A DNA stretch of 47,511 nucleotides, from positions 1 to 47,511 of the forward strand of contig JAFDZF010000008.1 of the NCBI GenBank assembly GCA_018267055.1, in the 5' to 3' direction. Of this stretch, positions 36,131-46,400 are shown piece after piece; within the stretch, counting starts at the first letter, position 1, and the number at the start of each line of letters is the position of its first letter. The notes beneath the pieces are model-generated. The model had not been told where the DNA came from, searched no databases, and saw only the letters and a list, made by a program, of their open reading frames with translations. Source of the DNA: Bacteroidota bacterium. GTDB lineage: Bacteria; Bacteroidota; Bacteroidia; Flavobacteriales_F; PHOS-HE28. Made by a program: the position numbers and the translations under genes.

Positions 36131-38023
36131 ATGCGTGCGATGCGGACGACGATCATGACGATGGCGATGCTCACCGGCATCGCAGCGGCGGCACAGCCGC
36201 AGTACGACAACTGGTACTTCGGGCAATTCTCGGCGGTGGACATGGGGACCGCCACGCCCACCGTGCTGGCCAATGGGGCGATGAGCACCGCGGAAGGCGT
36301 GGCCTCGCTCAGCGACGCCGGCGGCGCCTTGCTCTTCTATACGAACGGCGTGGACGTATGGGACCGCACCCACGCCCAGATGCCGAACGGCTTCGGCCTG
36401 CAAGGCCAGAGCAGCAGCAGCCAAAGCGTGCTGGCGGTGCCCGACCCGGGCGATACGATGCGCTACTACCTCTTCACCACCCCCGCGCTGATGGGCGAAG
36501 GCGGCCAACCCTACTCCGGCCTGTCGTACAGCATCGTGGACATGGGCCTGAACAACGGGCGCGGCGACGTGGCGCTGAAGAACGTCCCCCTGGTGCCGAT
36601 GGTCACCGAGAAGCTGACCGCGACGCGCCACGCGAACGGCCATGACACTTGGGTGGTGGTGCACACGTGGAACACTGCCGCGTACTATGCTTATCCGGTG
36701 ACCTGCGCGGGCATCGGCACGCCCGTGGTGAGCACGGCCGGCCGCGTGATGGACAGCGGCACCCCCATGAGCGGCTTCGGGGCGATCGGCTGCATGCAGT
36801 TCAATGCCGCGGGCAATGCGCTGGCAGCGACGTGGGGGCGGTACGCCCCCGCCGGCGCAGGAGTGGAGGCGTGCGTGGACCTGGTGTGGTTCGACAACAG
36901 CACCGGGCAGTTCACCGATGGGTTCAGCGATACGCATGCCGCCCCACCCGCCAACCATTATGGTTACGGCGTGTGCTTCAGCGCCAGCGGCCAGCGCCTG
37001 TACACCACCGACAACGGAGGGGTCGCAACGGCGCCTGTACACCGCATCTGGCAGTACGACATGAACACGGCATCCCCGGAACTGTCCGAGACGATCGTGC
37101 TTTCCACCGGTGCCGAGGTCGACCTGGGCACCCTGCAGCGCGCTTCCGACGGCCGCATCCACATCGCGTGCAGCCGGACGCCCTTCCTGGGGCGGATCGA
37201 CCAGCCTGAAGTGCTGGGCACGGCCTGCGGGGTGACATTGAACGCGGTGGACCTGGGCGTCCTGTGCGCGCTCGGCCTGCCGAACAACTGGGACGGTGCG
37301 TTCCCCACCATCTCCTACGACCCGATCGGCCTGCGCGACACCACCGTTTGCAACGGCGGCACCGTGACCTTGGCTCCGAGCTGGCCCGCGCCCCCGGTGG
37401 GCGCCACCTACCTGTGGAGCACGGGCGCCACCACGCCGACGCTGGACGTGGGCACGACCGGAACGTACTGGCTGCAGGTGCAGCTGCCATGCACCACCCT
37501 GGCCGATACGGCGCACGTCCTCTTCCACGACCTGCACGTGGACCTGGGCCCCGACCGGAGCCTCTGCCTGGACGACAGCCTGGTGCTCCGCGTGCGGCCC
37601 AATGGCGCCAGCGTGCTGTGGAGCGATGGCGGGACGGACAGCGTGTACACGGCACTGGCGGAAGGCCTGCACTGGGTGGTGCTGGCGGACGACCGCGGGT
37701 GCATGGGCAGCGATACGGTGCGCGTCGCCTTCCGCGATTGCACCTGCCCGCTCTTCCTGCCGAACGCCTTCACCCCGGACGGTGACCGGATCAACGATGC
37801 CTGGGGCCCCGCTTACACCTGTGACCTGCTCGACTATGAGCTGGCTGTGTTCGACCGCTGGGGGCACGAACTGCTGCGCACCCAGGATCCCGCCTACGCG
37901 TGGGACGGCGCCATGAACGGGCGGCCGGGAGGCACCTTCACCTACACGCTGACCTATTCGTGGTGGGACGGCGGAGCGGTCCAACGCCGCCGCGACAAGG
38001 GCCACGTGCAACTGGTCCGCTGA
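36131..38023 (+). CDS. Large secreted protein with T9SS type B (gliding-motility-associated) C-terminal domain
   Basis: The 630-residue protein has a signal peptide (MRAMRTTIMTMAMLTGIAAA). A propeller-like region of ~390 residues starts with QYDNWYFGQFSAVDMGT and is typical of the Bacteroidota proteins that end in a gliding-type domain. Ig-like/PKD-like segments follow (YLWSTGATTPTLDVGTTGTY and VLWSDGGTDSVYTALAEGLH). The C-terminal ~85 residues form the CHU_C/gliding-motility-associated domain: LFLPNAFTPDGDRINDAWGP, LAVFDRWGHELL and GGTFTYTLTYSW. Such type B cargo is exported by the T9SS and retained at or released from the surface. The convergent fhs gene follows 22 nt after the stop. Confidence 0.9.
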   Translation: MRAMRTTIMTMAMLTGIAAAAQPQYDNWYFGQFSAVDMGTATPTVLANGAMSTAEGVASLSDAGGALLFYTNGVDVWDRTHAQMPNGFGLQGQSSSSQSVLAVPDPGDTMRYYLFTTPALMGEGGQPYSGLSYSIVDMGLNNGRGDVALKNVPLVPMVTEKLTATRHANGHDTWVVVHTWNTAAYYAYPVTCAGIGTPVVSTAGRVMDSGTPMSGFGAIGCMQFNAAGNALAATWGRYAPAGAGVEACVDLVWFDNSTGQFTDGFSDTHAAPPANHYGYGVCFSASGQRLYTTDNGGVATAPVHRIWQYDMNTASPELSETIVLSTGAEVDLGTLQRASDGRIHIACSRTPFLGRIDQPEVLGTACGVTLNAVDLGVLCALGLPNNWDGAFPTISYDPIGLRDTTVCNGGTVTLAPSWPAPPVGATYLWSTGATTPTLDVGTTGTYWLQVQLPCTTLADTAHVLFHDLHVDLGPDRSLCLDDSLVLRVRPNGASVLWSDGGTDSVYTALAEGLHWVVLADDRGCMGSDTVRVAFRDCTCPLFLPNAFTPDGDRINDAWGPAYTCDLLDYELAVFDRWGHELLRTQDPAYAWDGAMNGRPGGTFTYTLTYSWWDGGAVQRRRDKGHVQLVR

Positions 38024-38045
38024 GCGGCCCGCGGATCGTCCGCGC

Positions 38046-39728
38046 TCAGCTCAGCCCGCTGATCACGCCGGCCGCGTCGATGTCCATGTGCTCGCTGGCG
38101 GGCGTTTCCGGCAGGCCCGGCATGCGCATGATCTTGCCGAGCAGCGGCACCACGAAGCCGGCCCCCGCGGCGATCTCGATGTCGCTCACGGTGATCTTGA
38201 ACCCTTCCGGCGCCGCACGCAGCGATGGGTCGTCGCTGAAGCTGTACTGCGTCTTCGCGATGCAGACCGGCAGCTTGGAGAGGCCCAGGTTGTTGATGCG
38301 CTTGAGCGCCGTCTGCGCGTCGCTGCTGTAGGTCACGCGGTCCGCGCGGTAGATCTCCTTCGCGATGGTCTCGATCTTCTCCTCGATGGAGAGGTCGAGG
38401 CCATAGAGCGGCTTGAAGGCGCTCGCGCCGCTGTCGGCCACGCGCACCACCGCGTCCGCGAGCTCCTGCATGCCCTCGCCGCCCCTGGCGAAGCCTTGGG
38501 CCAGCACGGCCTCGGCGCCCCGCTCGCGGCAATAGGCCTTCACCAGGTCGATCTCCTCCGGCGTGTCGGTGGGGAAATGGTTGATGGCCACCACGGCCTT
38601 CACGCCGAACTTGCCCACGTTCTCGATGTGGCGGCCCAGGTTGGCCAGGCCGGCCTTCACGCGCTCCGTCGAGGGGGTGTTCACCTCCTTGATGTCGGCG
38701 CCACCGTGGTAGCGCAGGGCGCGCACCGTGGCCACGATCACCGCGGCGCTGGGGGCGAGGCCGGCCGCGCGGCACTTGATGTCGAAGAACTTCTCCGCCC
38801 CGAGGTCGGCCCCGAAGCCCGCCTCGGTGACCACGTAGTCCGCGAGGCTCAGGCCCATCTTCGTCGCCAGCACGCTGTTCACACCCTGTGCGATGTTGGC
38901 GAAGGGTCCGCCGTGGATGATGGCGGGGTTGCCCTCGAGCGTCTGCACCAGGTTGGGCTTGATCGCGTCCTTCAGCAGCAGCGCCATCGCGCCCTGGGCA
39001 TGGAGGTCGCGGGCATACACATACTTGCGGCCTTCCGCCCGGCTGTTGCCCACGAAGATGTTGCCCAGGCGCGTCTTGAGGTCCTCATAGCCGGTGGCTA
39101 GGCACACGATGGCCATCACCTCACTGGCCGCGGTGATGTTGAAGCCGTCCTCGCGCGGCATGCCATTGCCCGTTCCCCCGAGGCCGATCACGATGCTGCG
39201 CAGCGCGCGGTCGTTCATGTCGATCACGCGTTTCCAGGCGATGGTGCGCGGGTCGATGCCGAGGTTCTTCGTCTTGCTCTGGAGGTTGTTGTCGATCAGT
39301 GCGGCGAGCAGGTTGTTGGCCTTCTCGATCGCGGCGAAATCGCCGGTGAAGTGCAGGTTGATGTCCTCCATCGGCACCACCTGCGCATAGCCGCCCCCGG
39401 CCGCGCCGCCCTTCACGCCGAAGACCGGCCCCAGCGAAGGCTCGCGCAGCACCACCATCGCCTTCTTCCCCACCTTGTTGAGGCCCTCGCACAGGCCGAT
39501 GCTCGTGGTGGTCTTGCCTTCGCCCGCGGGCGTGGGCGACAATGCGGTGACGAGGATGAGCTTGCTCTTCGCCACCTTCTTCTCGTCGATGAGGTCCAGC
39601 GGCAGCTTGGCCTTGGAGCGCCCATAGAGCTCGAGCGTATCGGGGTCGATGCCCAGCTTTTCGCCGATGCGGGCGATGGGCTTCATCTGCGCCTTCTGCG
39701 CGATCTCGAGGTCGGAGGGAAAGGCCAT
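38046..39728 (-). CDS. fhs: Formate-tetrahydrofolate ligase
   Basis: The 560-residue protein matches the family length and motifs. It has the ATP-binding P-loop [18 protein letters not shown] at about residues 66-83, [70 protein letters not shown] and the C-terminal MRMPGLP. It makes 10-formyltetrahydrofolate from formate, ATP and tetrahydrofolate in one-carbon metabolism. No other folate gene adjoins it. It lies 62 nt downstream of aroA on the same strand. A GATATTCG box 22 nt before the ATG suggests its own promoter. Confidence 0.97.
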   Translation of the reverse strand: MAFPSDLEIAQKAQMKPIARIGEKLGIDPDTLELYGRSKAKLPLDLIDEKKVAKSKLILVTALSPTPAGEGKTTTSIGLCEGLNKVGKKAMVVLREPSLGPVFGVKGGAAGGGYAQVVPMEDINLHFTGDFAAIEKANNLLAALIDNNLQSKTKNLGIDPRTIAWKRVIDMNDRALRSIVIGLGGTGNGMPREDGFNITAASEVMAIVCLATGYEDLKTRLGNIFVGNSRAEGRKYVYARDLHAQGAMALLLKDAIKPNLVQTLEGNPAIIHGGPFANIAQGVNSVLATKMGLSLADYVVTEAGFGADLGAEKFFDIKCRAAGLAPSAAVIVATVRALRYHGGADIKEVNTPSTERVKAGLANLGRHIENVGKFGVKAVVAINHFPTDTPEEIDLVKAYCRERGAEAVLAQGFARGGEGMQELADAVVRVADSGASAFKPLYGLDLSIEEKIETIAKEIYRADRVTYSSDAQTALKRINNLGLSKLPVCIAKTQYSFSDDPSLRAAPEGFKITVSDIEIAAGAGFVVPLLGKIMRMPGLPETPASEHMDIDAAGVISGLS

Positions 39729-39750
39729 GGGGGTGCGTTGACGATGGGGA

Positions 39751-39758
39751 CGAATATC
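39751..39758 (-). promoter_or_regulatory. Candidate -7 box for fhs
   Basis: The minus strand reads GATATTCG, 22 nt before the ATG at 39728, between aroA and fhs. Confidence 0.3.
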
Positions 39759-39790
39759 GGGAGGGGCCGCCGATCCCATGCGAACAGGCG

Positions 39791-40972
39791 CTATTCCCCG
39801 TCGCCTTCCCGCAAGCGGAACCCCGCCCGCCGCAGGTCGTCCCAGAAGCCGGGATAGGATTTGCGCACCACCTCCGGATCGAGGACCGTGATGGCCTCGC
39901 AGATCGCCGCCAAGGGGGCCAGCGCCATCGCCATGCGGTGGTCGCCCTGCGGGTCGAACGGCGGCGGGGCGGCGTTCGTGATGCGGCCGTCCACGGTGAA
40001 CGTGCCCGCCTCCCGACGCGTTCCACAACCCAGCGTCCGCAAGGCATCGGCCACGGCCGCCAGGCGATCGGTCTCCTTCAGCGGCAGGTTGTCGAGCCCG
40101 GTGAAGGTGCAGTTCCTGCCCAGGGCCGCGCAGGTGAAGGCCAGCGGCTGGAAGAGGTCGGGCGTCGCCGTGAGGTCGAGCACCGGGTGCGGATCGTCCG
40201 TGGCGGTGAGGGAAGCCCAATGGTCGATCGCGGCCTCATCGCCCTGCCAGCCATCGCGCGCCAGCCCGGGGAACACGATGCGGGCCGCCGGGAGCAAGGC
40301 CTGGCACTCGAGCCAGAAGGCCGCTGCGCTCCAGTCGCGCGGCACCACCAGGGGAGCGGCCCGGTAGCCGCCCTTGCCGATCCGGATGGACGCCCCCGCC
40401 AGCTCCACCGAGGCCCCGAAATGGCGCATCGCGCGGGCCGTCATCTCCACGTAGGGCCGGGAAAGCTGGCGGCCGGTCCATTGAAGGTGCAGCCCCTGCT
40501 CCAGGCACGGCCCGATGAGCATCAGCGCGCTCACGAACTGGCTGCTCGCCGGCGCATCGAGCGTGAGCGTGCCACCGGCCATCCGCCGCCCACGCACCCG
40601 GAAGCCGGCACCGGTCCGTTCGATGTCGGCCCCCAGCCGCCGCAGCCCGTCGACCAGGGGATCGTGCGGGCGCTCGAGCAGCCGCGCCTCCCCGGTGATC
40701 GCATGCTCCTCCCCTTCCTGCACCGCGGCCCAGGCGAGCAGGAAGCGGAAGGTGGTGCCGCCCAGGCCGCAATGCATCGTGCGCGGGCGTTCCCGCAGCA
40801 GCTGGAGCAGGATCCGCGTGTCGTCGGCGTCGCCGGGGTCCATCACACAGGCCAGGTCGCCCGCGAGCGAAGCGAGGATGAGCGCGCGGTTGGCCACGCT
40901 CTTGCTGCGCGGGAGGTCGACGGCGGTATCGACGGGCGCCTCAGGCCTGCGGATGGTGATGCTGTTGCGCAT
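39791..40972 (-). CDS. aroA: 3-phosphoshikimate 1-carboxyvinyltransferase (EPSP synthase)
   Basis: The 393-residue protein carries the substrate-binding motif [20 protein letters not shown] and the second-domain region [13 protein letters not shown] in place of the common GNAGT. Further motifs are [33 protein letters not shown] (the conserved R/E loop), [13 protein letters not shown] and the C-terminal SYPGFWDDL. It joins shikimate-3-phosphate and phosphoenolpyruvate in the shikimate pathway. It is somewhat shorter than the usual ~425 residues, mainly at the N-terminus. Its start lies within the aroB coding region, a 32-nt overlap, so translational coupling is likely. Confidence 0.95.
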   Translation of the reverse strand: MRNSITIRRPEAPVDTAVDLPRSKSVANRALILASLAGDLACVMDPGDADDTRILLQLLRERPRTMHCGLGGTTFRFLLAWAAVQEGEEHAITGEARLLERPHDPLVDGLRRLGADIERTGAGFRVRGRRMAGGTLTLDAPASSQFVSALMLIGPCLEQGLHLQWTGRQLSRPYVEMTARAMRHFGASVELAGASIRIGKGGYRAAPLVVPRDWSAAAFWLECQALLPAARIVFPGLARDGWQGDEAAIDHWASLTATDDPHPVLDLTATPDLFQPLAFTCAALGRNCTFTGLDNLPLKETDRLAAVADALRTLGCGTRREAGTFTVDGRITNAAPPPFDPQGDHRMAMALAPLAAICEAITVLDPEVVRKSYPGFWDDLRRAGFRLREGDGE

Positions 40973-42068
40973 CGCGGATGAGCAGGCGGTAATGGTCGAG
41001 GGCCTCGGCGGTCTGTGCGGCGGTCACCGGCACGTCCACCTGCGCGGAGCCGATGCCCGTGAGCAGGGTGAAGCGGAAGCCGTCGGCCACGTTCTTCTTG
41101 TCGTGGCGCATCAGCTCGATCACGCGGTGGTGGTCGGCGGGCTGCATGGTGTAGGCGGGGAACAGGCCGAGGAGGTGCTCCTGCACGGCGTTCATGCGGT
41201 CGCGGTCGAGCAGCCCCAGGCGCCAGCTGAGCCAGGTCTCGGCGATCATGCCGATGGCGACGGCCTCCCCGTGCAGCAGCGACCGCTGCGCGCTCTCCAG
41301 CGCCAGGGCCTCGAGCGCGTGGCCGATGGTATGGCCGAAGTTGAGCAGCTTGCGCGGGCCCTGCTCGCGGGGGTCCTCGGTGACCACTTCGGCCTTGATG
41401 GCGGCCGAGCGCACGATGAGCGGGGTGAGGGCCTCAAGGTCGTGCAGCGGGGCGCGGCGCAGCTCGTTCCAGTGCGCGGCGTCGCGGACCAGGCCGTGCT
41501 TGATCATCTCCGCCACGCCGCTGAGCAGCTCGCGCTTGCCCAGCGAGCGGAGGAACGGCGGATGCACGTGGACGCCGGCCGGGTCGGCGAACACCCCCAC
41601 CAGGTTCTTGATGCCGCCCAGGTCGATGGCCGTCTTGCCGCCGATGGCCGCGTCCACCATGCCCATCAGGGTGGTGGGCACGTTCACGCAGCGGATGCCG
41701 CGCTTGTAGGTGGCCGCCACGAAGCCGCCGAGGTCGGTGATGACCCCGCCGCCGAGCGCGACCAGCACCGCACCGCGGTCGGCGCCGCGCTCGCTGAGGT
41801 GGGCCCAGAGCGCGCGGCAGACATCGAGGTCCTTGGTGCGCTCGCCGCTGCGCACCTGGATGGTCTCCGCCTCGCGCAGGGAAGGCACGTGGGCCAGGAG
41901 CTCGGGCAGGCACTGCACGAGGGTGTTCTCGTCACCTAGGACGAAGCAGCGGGCGTTCCGCGCATCGCGGACGAGCCAGCGCTCCAGCGCACGCAAGGCG
42001 TGGGGGCCCAGCATCACCGGGTGCGTCCCGGCCATCAGTTCGTCCACCATCAGGCGCGAAGGGGCCAT
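40941..42068 (-). CDS. aroB: 3-dehydroquinate synthase
   Basis: The 375-residue protein has the NAD-binding loop ALGGGVITDLGGFVAATYKR, then NVPTTLMGMVDAAIGGKTAI and KNLVGVFADPAGV. The zinc-binding residues lie in SGVAEMIKHGL (Glu), LNFGHTIGHALEA (His) and LHGEAVAIGM (His). It converts the seven-carbon phosphate DAHP to 3-dehydroquinate, the second shikimate step, two cofactor-linked steps before EPSP synthase in the pathway sense. It is cotranscribed with aroA, whose start overlaps it. It diverges from proline dehydrogenase across 90 bp. No -7 box is clear on its side; the start codon is the annotated ATG at 42068. Confidence 0.96.
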   Translation of the reverse strand: MAPSRLMVDELMAGTHPVMLGPHALRALERWLVRDARNARCFVLGDENTLVQCLPELLAHVPSLREAETIQVRSGERTKDLDVCRALWAHLSERGADRGAVLVALGGGVITDLGGFVAATYKRGIRCVNVPTTLMGMVDAAIGGKTAIDLGGIKNLVGVFADPAGVHVHPPFLRSLGKRELLSGVAEMIKHGLVRDAAHWNELRRAPLHDLEALTPLIVRSAAIKAEVVTEDPREQGPRKLLNFGHTIGHALEALALESAQRSLLHGEAVAIGMIAETWLSWRLGLLDRDRMNAVQEHLLGLFPAYTMQPADHHRVIELMRHDKKNVADGFRFTLLTGIGSAQVDVPVTAAQTAEALDHYRLLIRDAQQHHHPQA

Positions 42069-42071
42069 TGC

Positions 42072-42079
42072 TACTTTTG
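42072..42079 (+). promoter_or_regulatory. -7 box for the proline dehydrogenase gene
   Basis: TACTTTTG is a full match to TAnnTTTG. The start codon is 79 nt away, so the transcript would have an unusually long leader for this window. The leader carries a small hairpin (42093-42110). Confidence 0.5.
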
Positions 42080-42092
42080 CCCGCCCTCCGAG

Positions 42093-42110
42093 CGGCCTTT
42101 CCGAAGGCCG
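42093..42110 (+). promoter_or_regulatory. Small hairpin in the proline dehydrogenase leader
   Basis: CGGCCTT at 42093-42099 pairs with AAGGCCG at 42104-42110 around the tetraloop TCCG. It has no T-tract and lies mid-leader. It might affect mRNA stability or translation; chance occurrence is possible. Confidence 0.35.
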
Positions 42111-42158
42111 GGGCGGACGAGGCGTCCAAAGGAACGAACAACCCCTTCAGCGCACCTC

Positions 42159-43364
42159 ATGCCCACGACCGCCGATCCGGCGCCGCGCACCCTGCGGCTG
42201 CCCGACCTGAGCGACACACGCACGGCCTTCGCGGCCAAGAGCGACCGGGAGCTGTGGCAGGCCTATCAGTTGTTCCGCATCATCGGCACGCCGGTCCTCA
42301 CCAAGGTGGGCAGCACCCTGAGCAAGGTGGCGCTGGCCCTGCACCTGCCGGTGAAGGGTGCGATCAAGGCCACCATCTTCAAGCAGTTCTGCGGCGGGGA
42401 GACGATCGAGGAGAGCCTGCGCACCGCTGCCCGCCTGGCGAAGAGCGGCGTGGGCACCATCCTCGACTACAGCGTGGAGGGCCAGGACGATGAGGCCTCG
42501 CTGGACGCCACCACCGAAGAGACCCTGCGCACCATCGCCGCCGGCAAGGGCCGCCCGGAGATCCCCTTCGCCGTGTTCAAGCCCACGGGGGTCGCGCGGA
42601 TGGAGGTGATGCGGAAGGTCTCCGACGGCACCGCCCTCAGCGCGGAAGAGCAGCAGGAATGGGCGCACGCGAAGGCCCGCATGCTGCGCATCTGCCAGGC
42701 CGCGCATGATGCCGGCGTGCCCGTGCTGGTGGACGCGGAGGAAAGCTGGATCCAGCCCGCGATCGATGCGCTGGTGGAGGACATGATGATGCGCTTCAAC
42801 CGCACGCGTGCCATCGTGTTCAACACCGTGCAGCTCTACCGGCACGACCGGCTGGCCTTCCTGAAGGCGTGCGAGGCGCATGCCGCCGCGAACGGCTACC
42901 ACCTGGGCGTGAAGCTGGTCCGCGGGGCCTACATGGAGAAGGAGCGCGCGCGCGCCGCGGCGCAGGGCTACCCCGACCCCATCCAGCCCGACAAGGCCGC
43001 CAGCGACGCCCACTACGACGAAGCCCTGCGCTTCTGCATGGACCACCTGGACCGCATCGCCCTCGTGGCCGGCACGCACAACGAGGCCAGCACGCTCCTG
43101 CTCGCCCGCCTGATGGCCGAGCACGGCCTGGCGCACGACGACGAACGCATCCACTTCGCGCAGCTGCTCGGCATGAGCGACAACATCAGCTTCAACCTGG
43201 CCGCCGCGGGCTACCGCGTGGCGAAGTACGTGCCTTACGGCCCCGTGCGCGAGGTGCTCCCCTACCTGATCCGCCGCGCGAACGAGAACACCAGCGCCCG
43301 CGGCCAGACGGGCCGGGAGCTGGGACTGATCATCACGGAGCGCCGGCGGCGTGCCCGCCGCTGA
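42159..43364 (+). CDS. Proline dehydrogenase
   Basis: The 401-residue monofunctional flavoenzyme has the family blocks. TILDYSVEGQ and FAVFKPTGVAR lie near the start of the barrel. VLVDAEESWIQPAID, GVKLVRGAYMEKERARA and VAGTHNEAS form the FAD and proline-binding walls, and YGPVREVLPYLIRRANENTS is the C-terminal proline-binding helix with RRANEN. It oxidises proline to pyrroline-5-carboxylate and passes electrons to the quinone pool at the inner membrane. No P5C dehydrogenase is adjacent. It diverges from aroB, with the intervening 90 bp carrying a perfect -7 box and a small hairpin. Confidence 0.95.
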   Translation: MPTTADPAPRTLRLPDLSDTRTAFAAKSDRELWQAYQLFRIIGTPVLTKVGSTLSKVALALHLPVKGAIKATIFKQFCGGETIEESLRTAARLAKSGVGTILDYSVEGQDDEASLDATTEETLRTIAAGKGRPEIPFAVFKPTGVARMEVMRKVSDGTALSAEEQQEWAHAKARMLRICQAAHDAGVPVLVDAEESWIQPAIDALVEDMMMRFNRTRAIVFNTVQLYRHDRLAFLKACEAHAAANGYHLGVKLVRGAYMEKERARAAAQGYPDPIQPDKAASDAHYDEALRFCMDHLDRIALVAGTHNEASTLLLARLMAEHGLAHDDERIHFAQLLGMSDNISFNLAAAGYRVAKYVPYGPVREVLPYLIRRANENTSARGQTGRELGLIITERRRRARR

Positions 43365-43451
43365 ACCGGCGCAGGCCCAGGCCCCGATATCAACGGACCG
43401 CTCTTGGAAGAACCCGCGATGCATACGGTGGTCCCCGTAGCACGCACCCGC

Positions 43452-43459
43452 TACTTTCG
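43452..43459 (+). promoter_or_regulatory. -7 box for the giant repeat protein gene
   Basis: TACTTTCG, close to TAnnTTTG, lies 22 nt before the TTG at 43482. It lies inside the frame if translation began at the upstream ATG at 43419, so it favours the later start. Confidence 0.45.
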
Positions 43460-43481
43460 CTCGATCCAACCCGCAGCCTGC

Positions 43482-46400
43482 TTGGGCTTCCACCGCTTCA
43501 TTGCGCCGCTAGGCGCGGTCCTCCTGTCCCTTTTCCCGCCCCGCACCGCCGACGCCCAGACGGTGAACGCCGGCACGGACGTCGGCATCTGCGCCGGCGG
43601 GCCCATCACGCTGGGCGGCTCGCCCACGGCCACCGGCGGCACGCCGCCCTACACCTACAGCTGGACCCCGGCCACGGGCCTGAGCGCCACCAACGTGGCC
43701 AACCCGGTATGCACGGCCACGGCCAACACCACCTACACCCTCACGGTCAACGATGCCAACCCCGGCACGCCGCCCGTGACCGACCAGGTGACGGTGAGCG
43801 TGAGCCCGAACCCGACGATCCTGCTCACCAGCCCGAACGCCGAGCAAAGCACCACCTACAACGGCCTGCCCGCCTTCTCGCTCTGCCAGCAGGGGTTCAC
43901 CTCCTTCGCCTTCGACTTCACCGATGCCAGCACGGCCACGCCGGGCTCCACGTACGTCATCAACTGGGGCAATGGCAACACGAGCACCTTCCCCAACGCG
44001 GGCTGGAGCGCCACGCAGACGTACAGCCTCGGCCTGACGCAGGGCACCTACACCATCACCCAGCCGAACGGCTGCACGCGCACCACGCAGTTCTATGTCT
44101 TCATCGGCGGCGTGCCGCTCGGGGGCCTGAGCGTGGTCACCGGCACCTCCATCTGCACGGGGCAGACCATCGATTTCCAGTGGAACAACATCGGCACCAA
44201 CCCGCCCGGCACCAGCTATATCATCGACTTCGGTGACGGCCAGACCTCCAACGTGCCGCATCCGCCGCCGGCGGTCATCCAGCACACGTACGCCCTGTCG
44301 TCCTGCGGCCACGGGGGCGAGTTCTCCGCGGCCTGGCGCATCCAGAACCCCTGCGACACACGGACGGGCCAGCTGGACCAGATCCGGGTGTCCGAATCGC
44401 CGCAGGCGGTGTTCACCGTGGTGCCCAACGACACGGTATGCCTGAACACGTCGGTGACGTTCACGGACCAGAGCATCGGCCAGCAGGCGCCCACCTGCAC
44501 CGACCCCAAGCGCGTATGGAGCATCTCGCCCGGCACGTACACCCTGCTGGCGGGCGCGCTCGGGAACACGGGGGCCACGCCGGCCCTGCCCGCCACATGG
44601 ACGAACGGCACCCCGACGCTGAACGTGCAGTTCACCGCCCCGGGCACCTACACCATCTCGGACCTCACGGGCAATGCCTGCGGGCAGAACACCCTCAGCC
44701 GCACGATCTGCGTGGAGGCCCCGCCGCAGCCGTCCTTCACGCTGTCGCCCGCCACCGGCTGCACGCCGCTGGTGAGCACCACGGACAATACGAGCACCAG
44801 CCCCAACAGCTGCCGCACCCGCTACCAATGGTCGGCCGTCTTCAACAGCGGGGTCTGCGCCAGCAGCGGCAATGCCGCGTTCACCGGTGGCACCAGCGCC
44901 GGCAGCCTAGAGCCGCAGTTCACCTTCACGGGGGCGGGCAGCTACACCGTCACCCTGCAGGCGATCAACTCCTGCGGCACGTTCCAGGCGACGCAGCCCG
45001 TGACCGTGGGCGCTCCCCCGCAGGTGACGATGGGCCCCGTCAGCGGTATCTGCGCCGGACAGGCGGTGACGCCCTCGGCCACCTTCACCGCCTGCGGCTC
45101 TCCCATCACGAACTACAGCTGGAGCCTGCCGGGCGGCACGCCGGCATCGGCCAGCACGGCGAACCTGGGCGCCATCACCTACGGCACCGCGGGCAACTTC
45201 ACCATCACGGCCACGGCCAACAGCGCCTGCGGCCCCGGCAGCGCGAGCACCCCGCTCGCCGTGACCACCCTGCCGCCGGCACCGACGGTGAACGGGCCGA
45301 TCACCCTCTGCGCCGGGCAGACGCTCAACCTCACGGCCGCGAACATCCCCGGCGCCACCTTCCACTGGACGGGCCCGAACGGATTCGACTCCTTCCTCCA
45401 GGACCCGAGCATCCCGAACATCACGGCCGCCGGCCAGGGCACCTACACCGTATCGGCGAGCAGCGGTGGCTGCTCCGGTCCCTCCGCGCAAGTGCAGGTG
45501 ACGGTGACGTCCTCCCCGGTGGTGAGCATCCTCCCCGCGAGCCCGTCCATCTGCGCCGGCGCATCGGTGACGCTCACCGCCAACGGCGCGGGCAATTACC
45601 AATGGACGGTGGGCGGCGGTGCCGCCGGAACGGGCGCCTCGCTGACGATCACCCCCACCGGGACCACGACGGTCAGCGTGACCGGTGACCTCGGCGGCTG
45701 CCCGGGAACGGCCACCACCACGGTGACGGTGAACCCATTGCCGGCCGTGAACGCAGGACCCGATCGCACGTTCTGCGCACAGCCCATCGCCGAGCCGCTG
45801 TCCCCCGGAACGCCGGGCGGGACCTGGAGCGGGCCGAACGTCACCGCCGGTGGCGTCTTCACACCCGCGGGCCCGGGCACCTTCACGCTGACCTACACGG
45901 TGACCAGCGCGCAGAACTGCCCGAACACGGACCAGGTGACGATCACCGTGGATCCGCCACCGCCACCGGCCGATGCGGGCAACGACACGCTGATCTGCCA
46001 GAACAGCGGGCCGCTCCAACTGGCGGGCGCTCCGGCCGGCGGGACCTGGAGCGGGCCCCTCTCCACCGGCGGGCTCTTCACCCCCAGCACGAACGGCACC
46101 TTCACGGTGACCTACACCACGGGCACGGGCAGTTGCGCCAGCAGCGACCAGGCGGCCATCACCGTGGTGCCCGCCACGGCGGTGAACGCCGGTGCTGATG
46201 CGGGCGTGTGCGTCGACGCGACCCCGTTCACCCTGGGCGGCCTGCCCGCAGGCGGCACGTGGAACGGCGCGGGCGTCGCCAGCGGCATCTTCGACCCCGT
46301 GGCCGCGGGCCTCGGTCCGCATACGCTCACCTATACCTATGTGGACGTCAACGGCTGCATGGTGTCGGACCAACGCGTGATGACCGTGGACCCATTGCCG

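Noticed and set aside
42869-44236. A 455-codon plus-strand frame bridging proline dehydrogenase and the giant protein
   Set aside because: It runs out of frame through the conserved end of proline dehydrogenase and the signal peptide of the next gene, and its product is Arg/Pro/His-rich.
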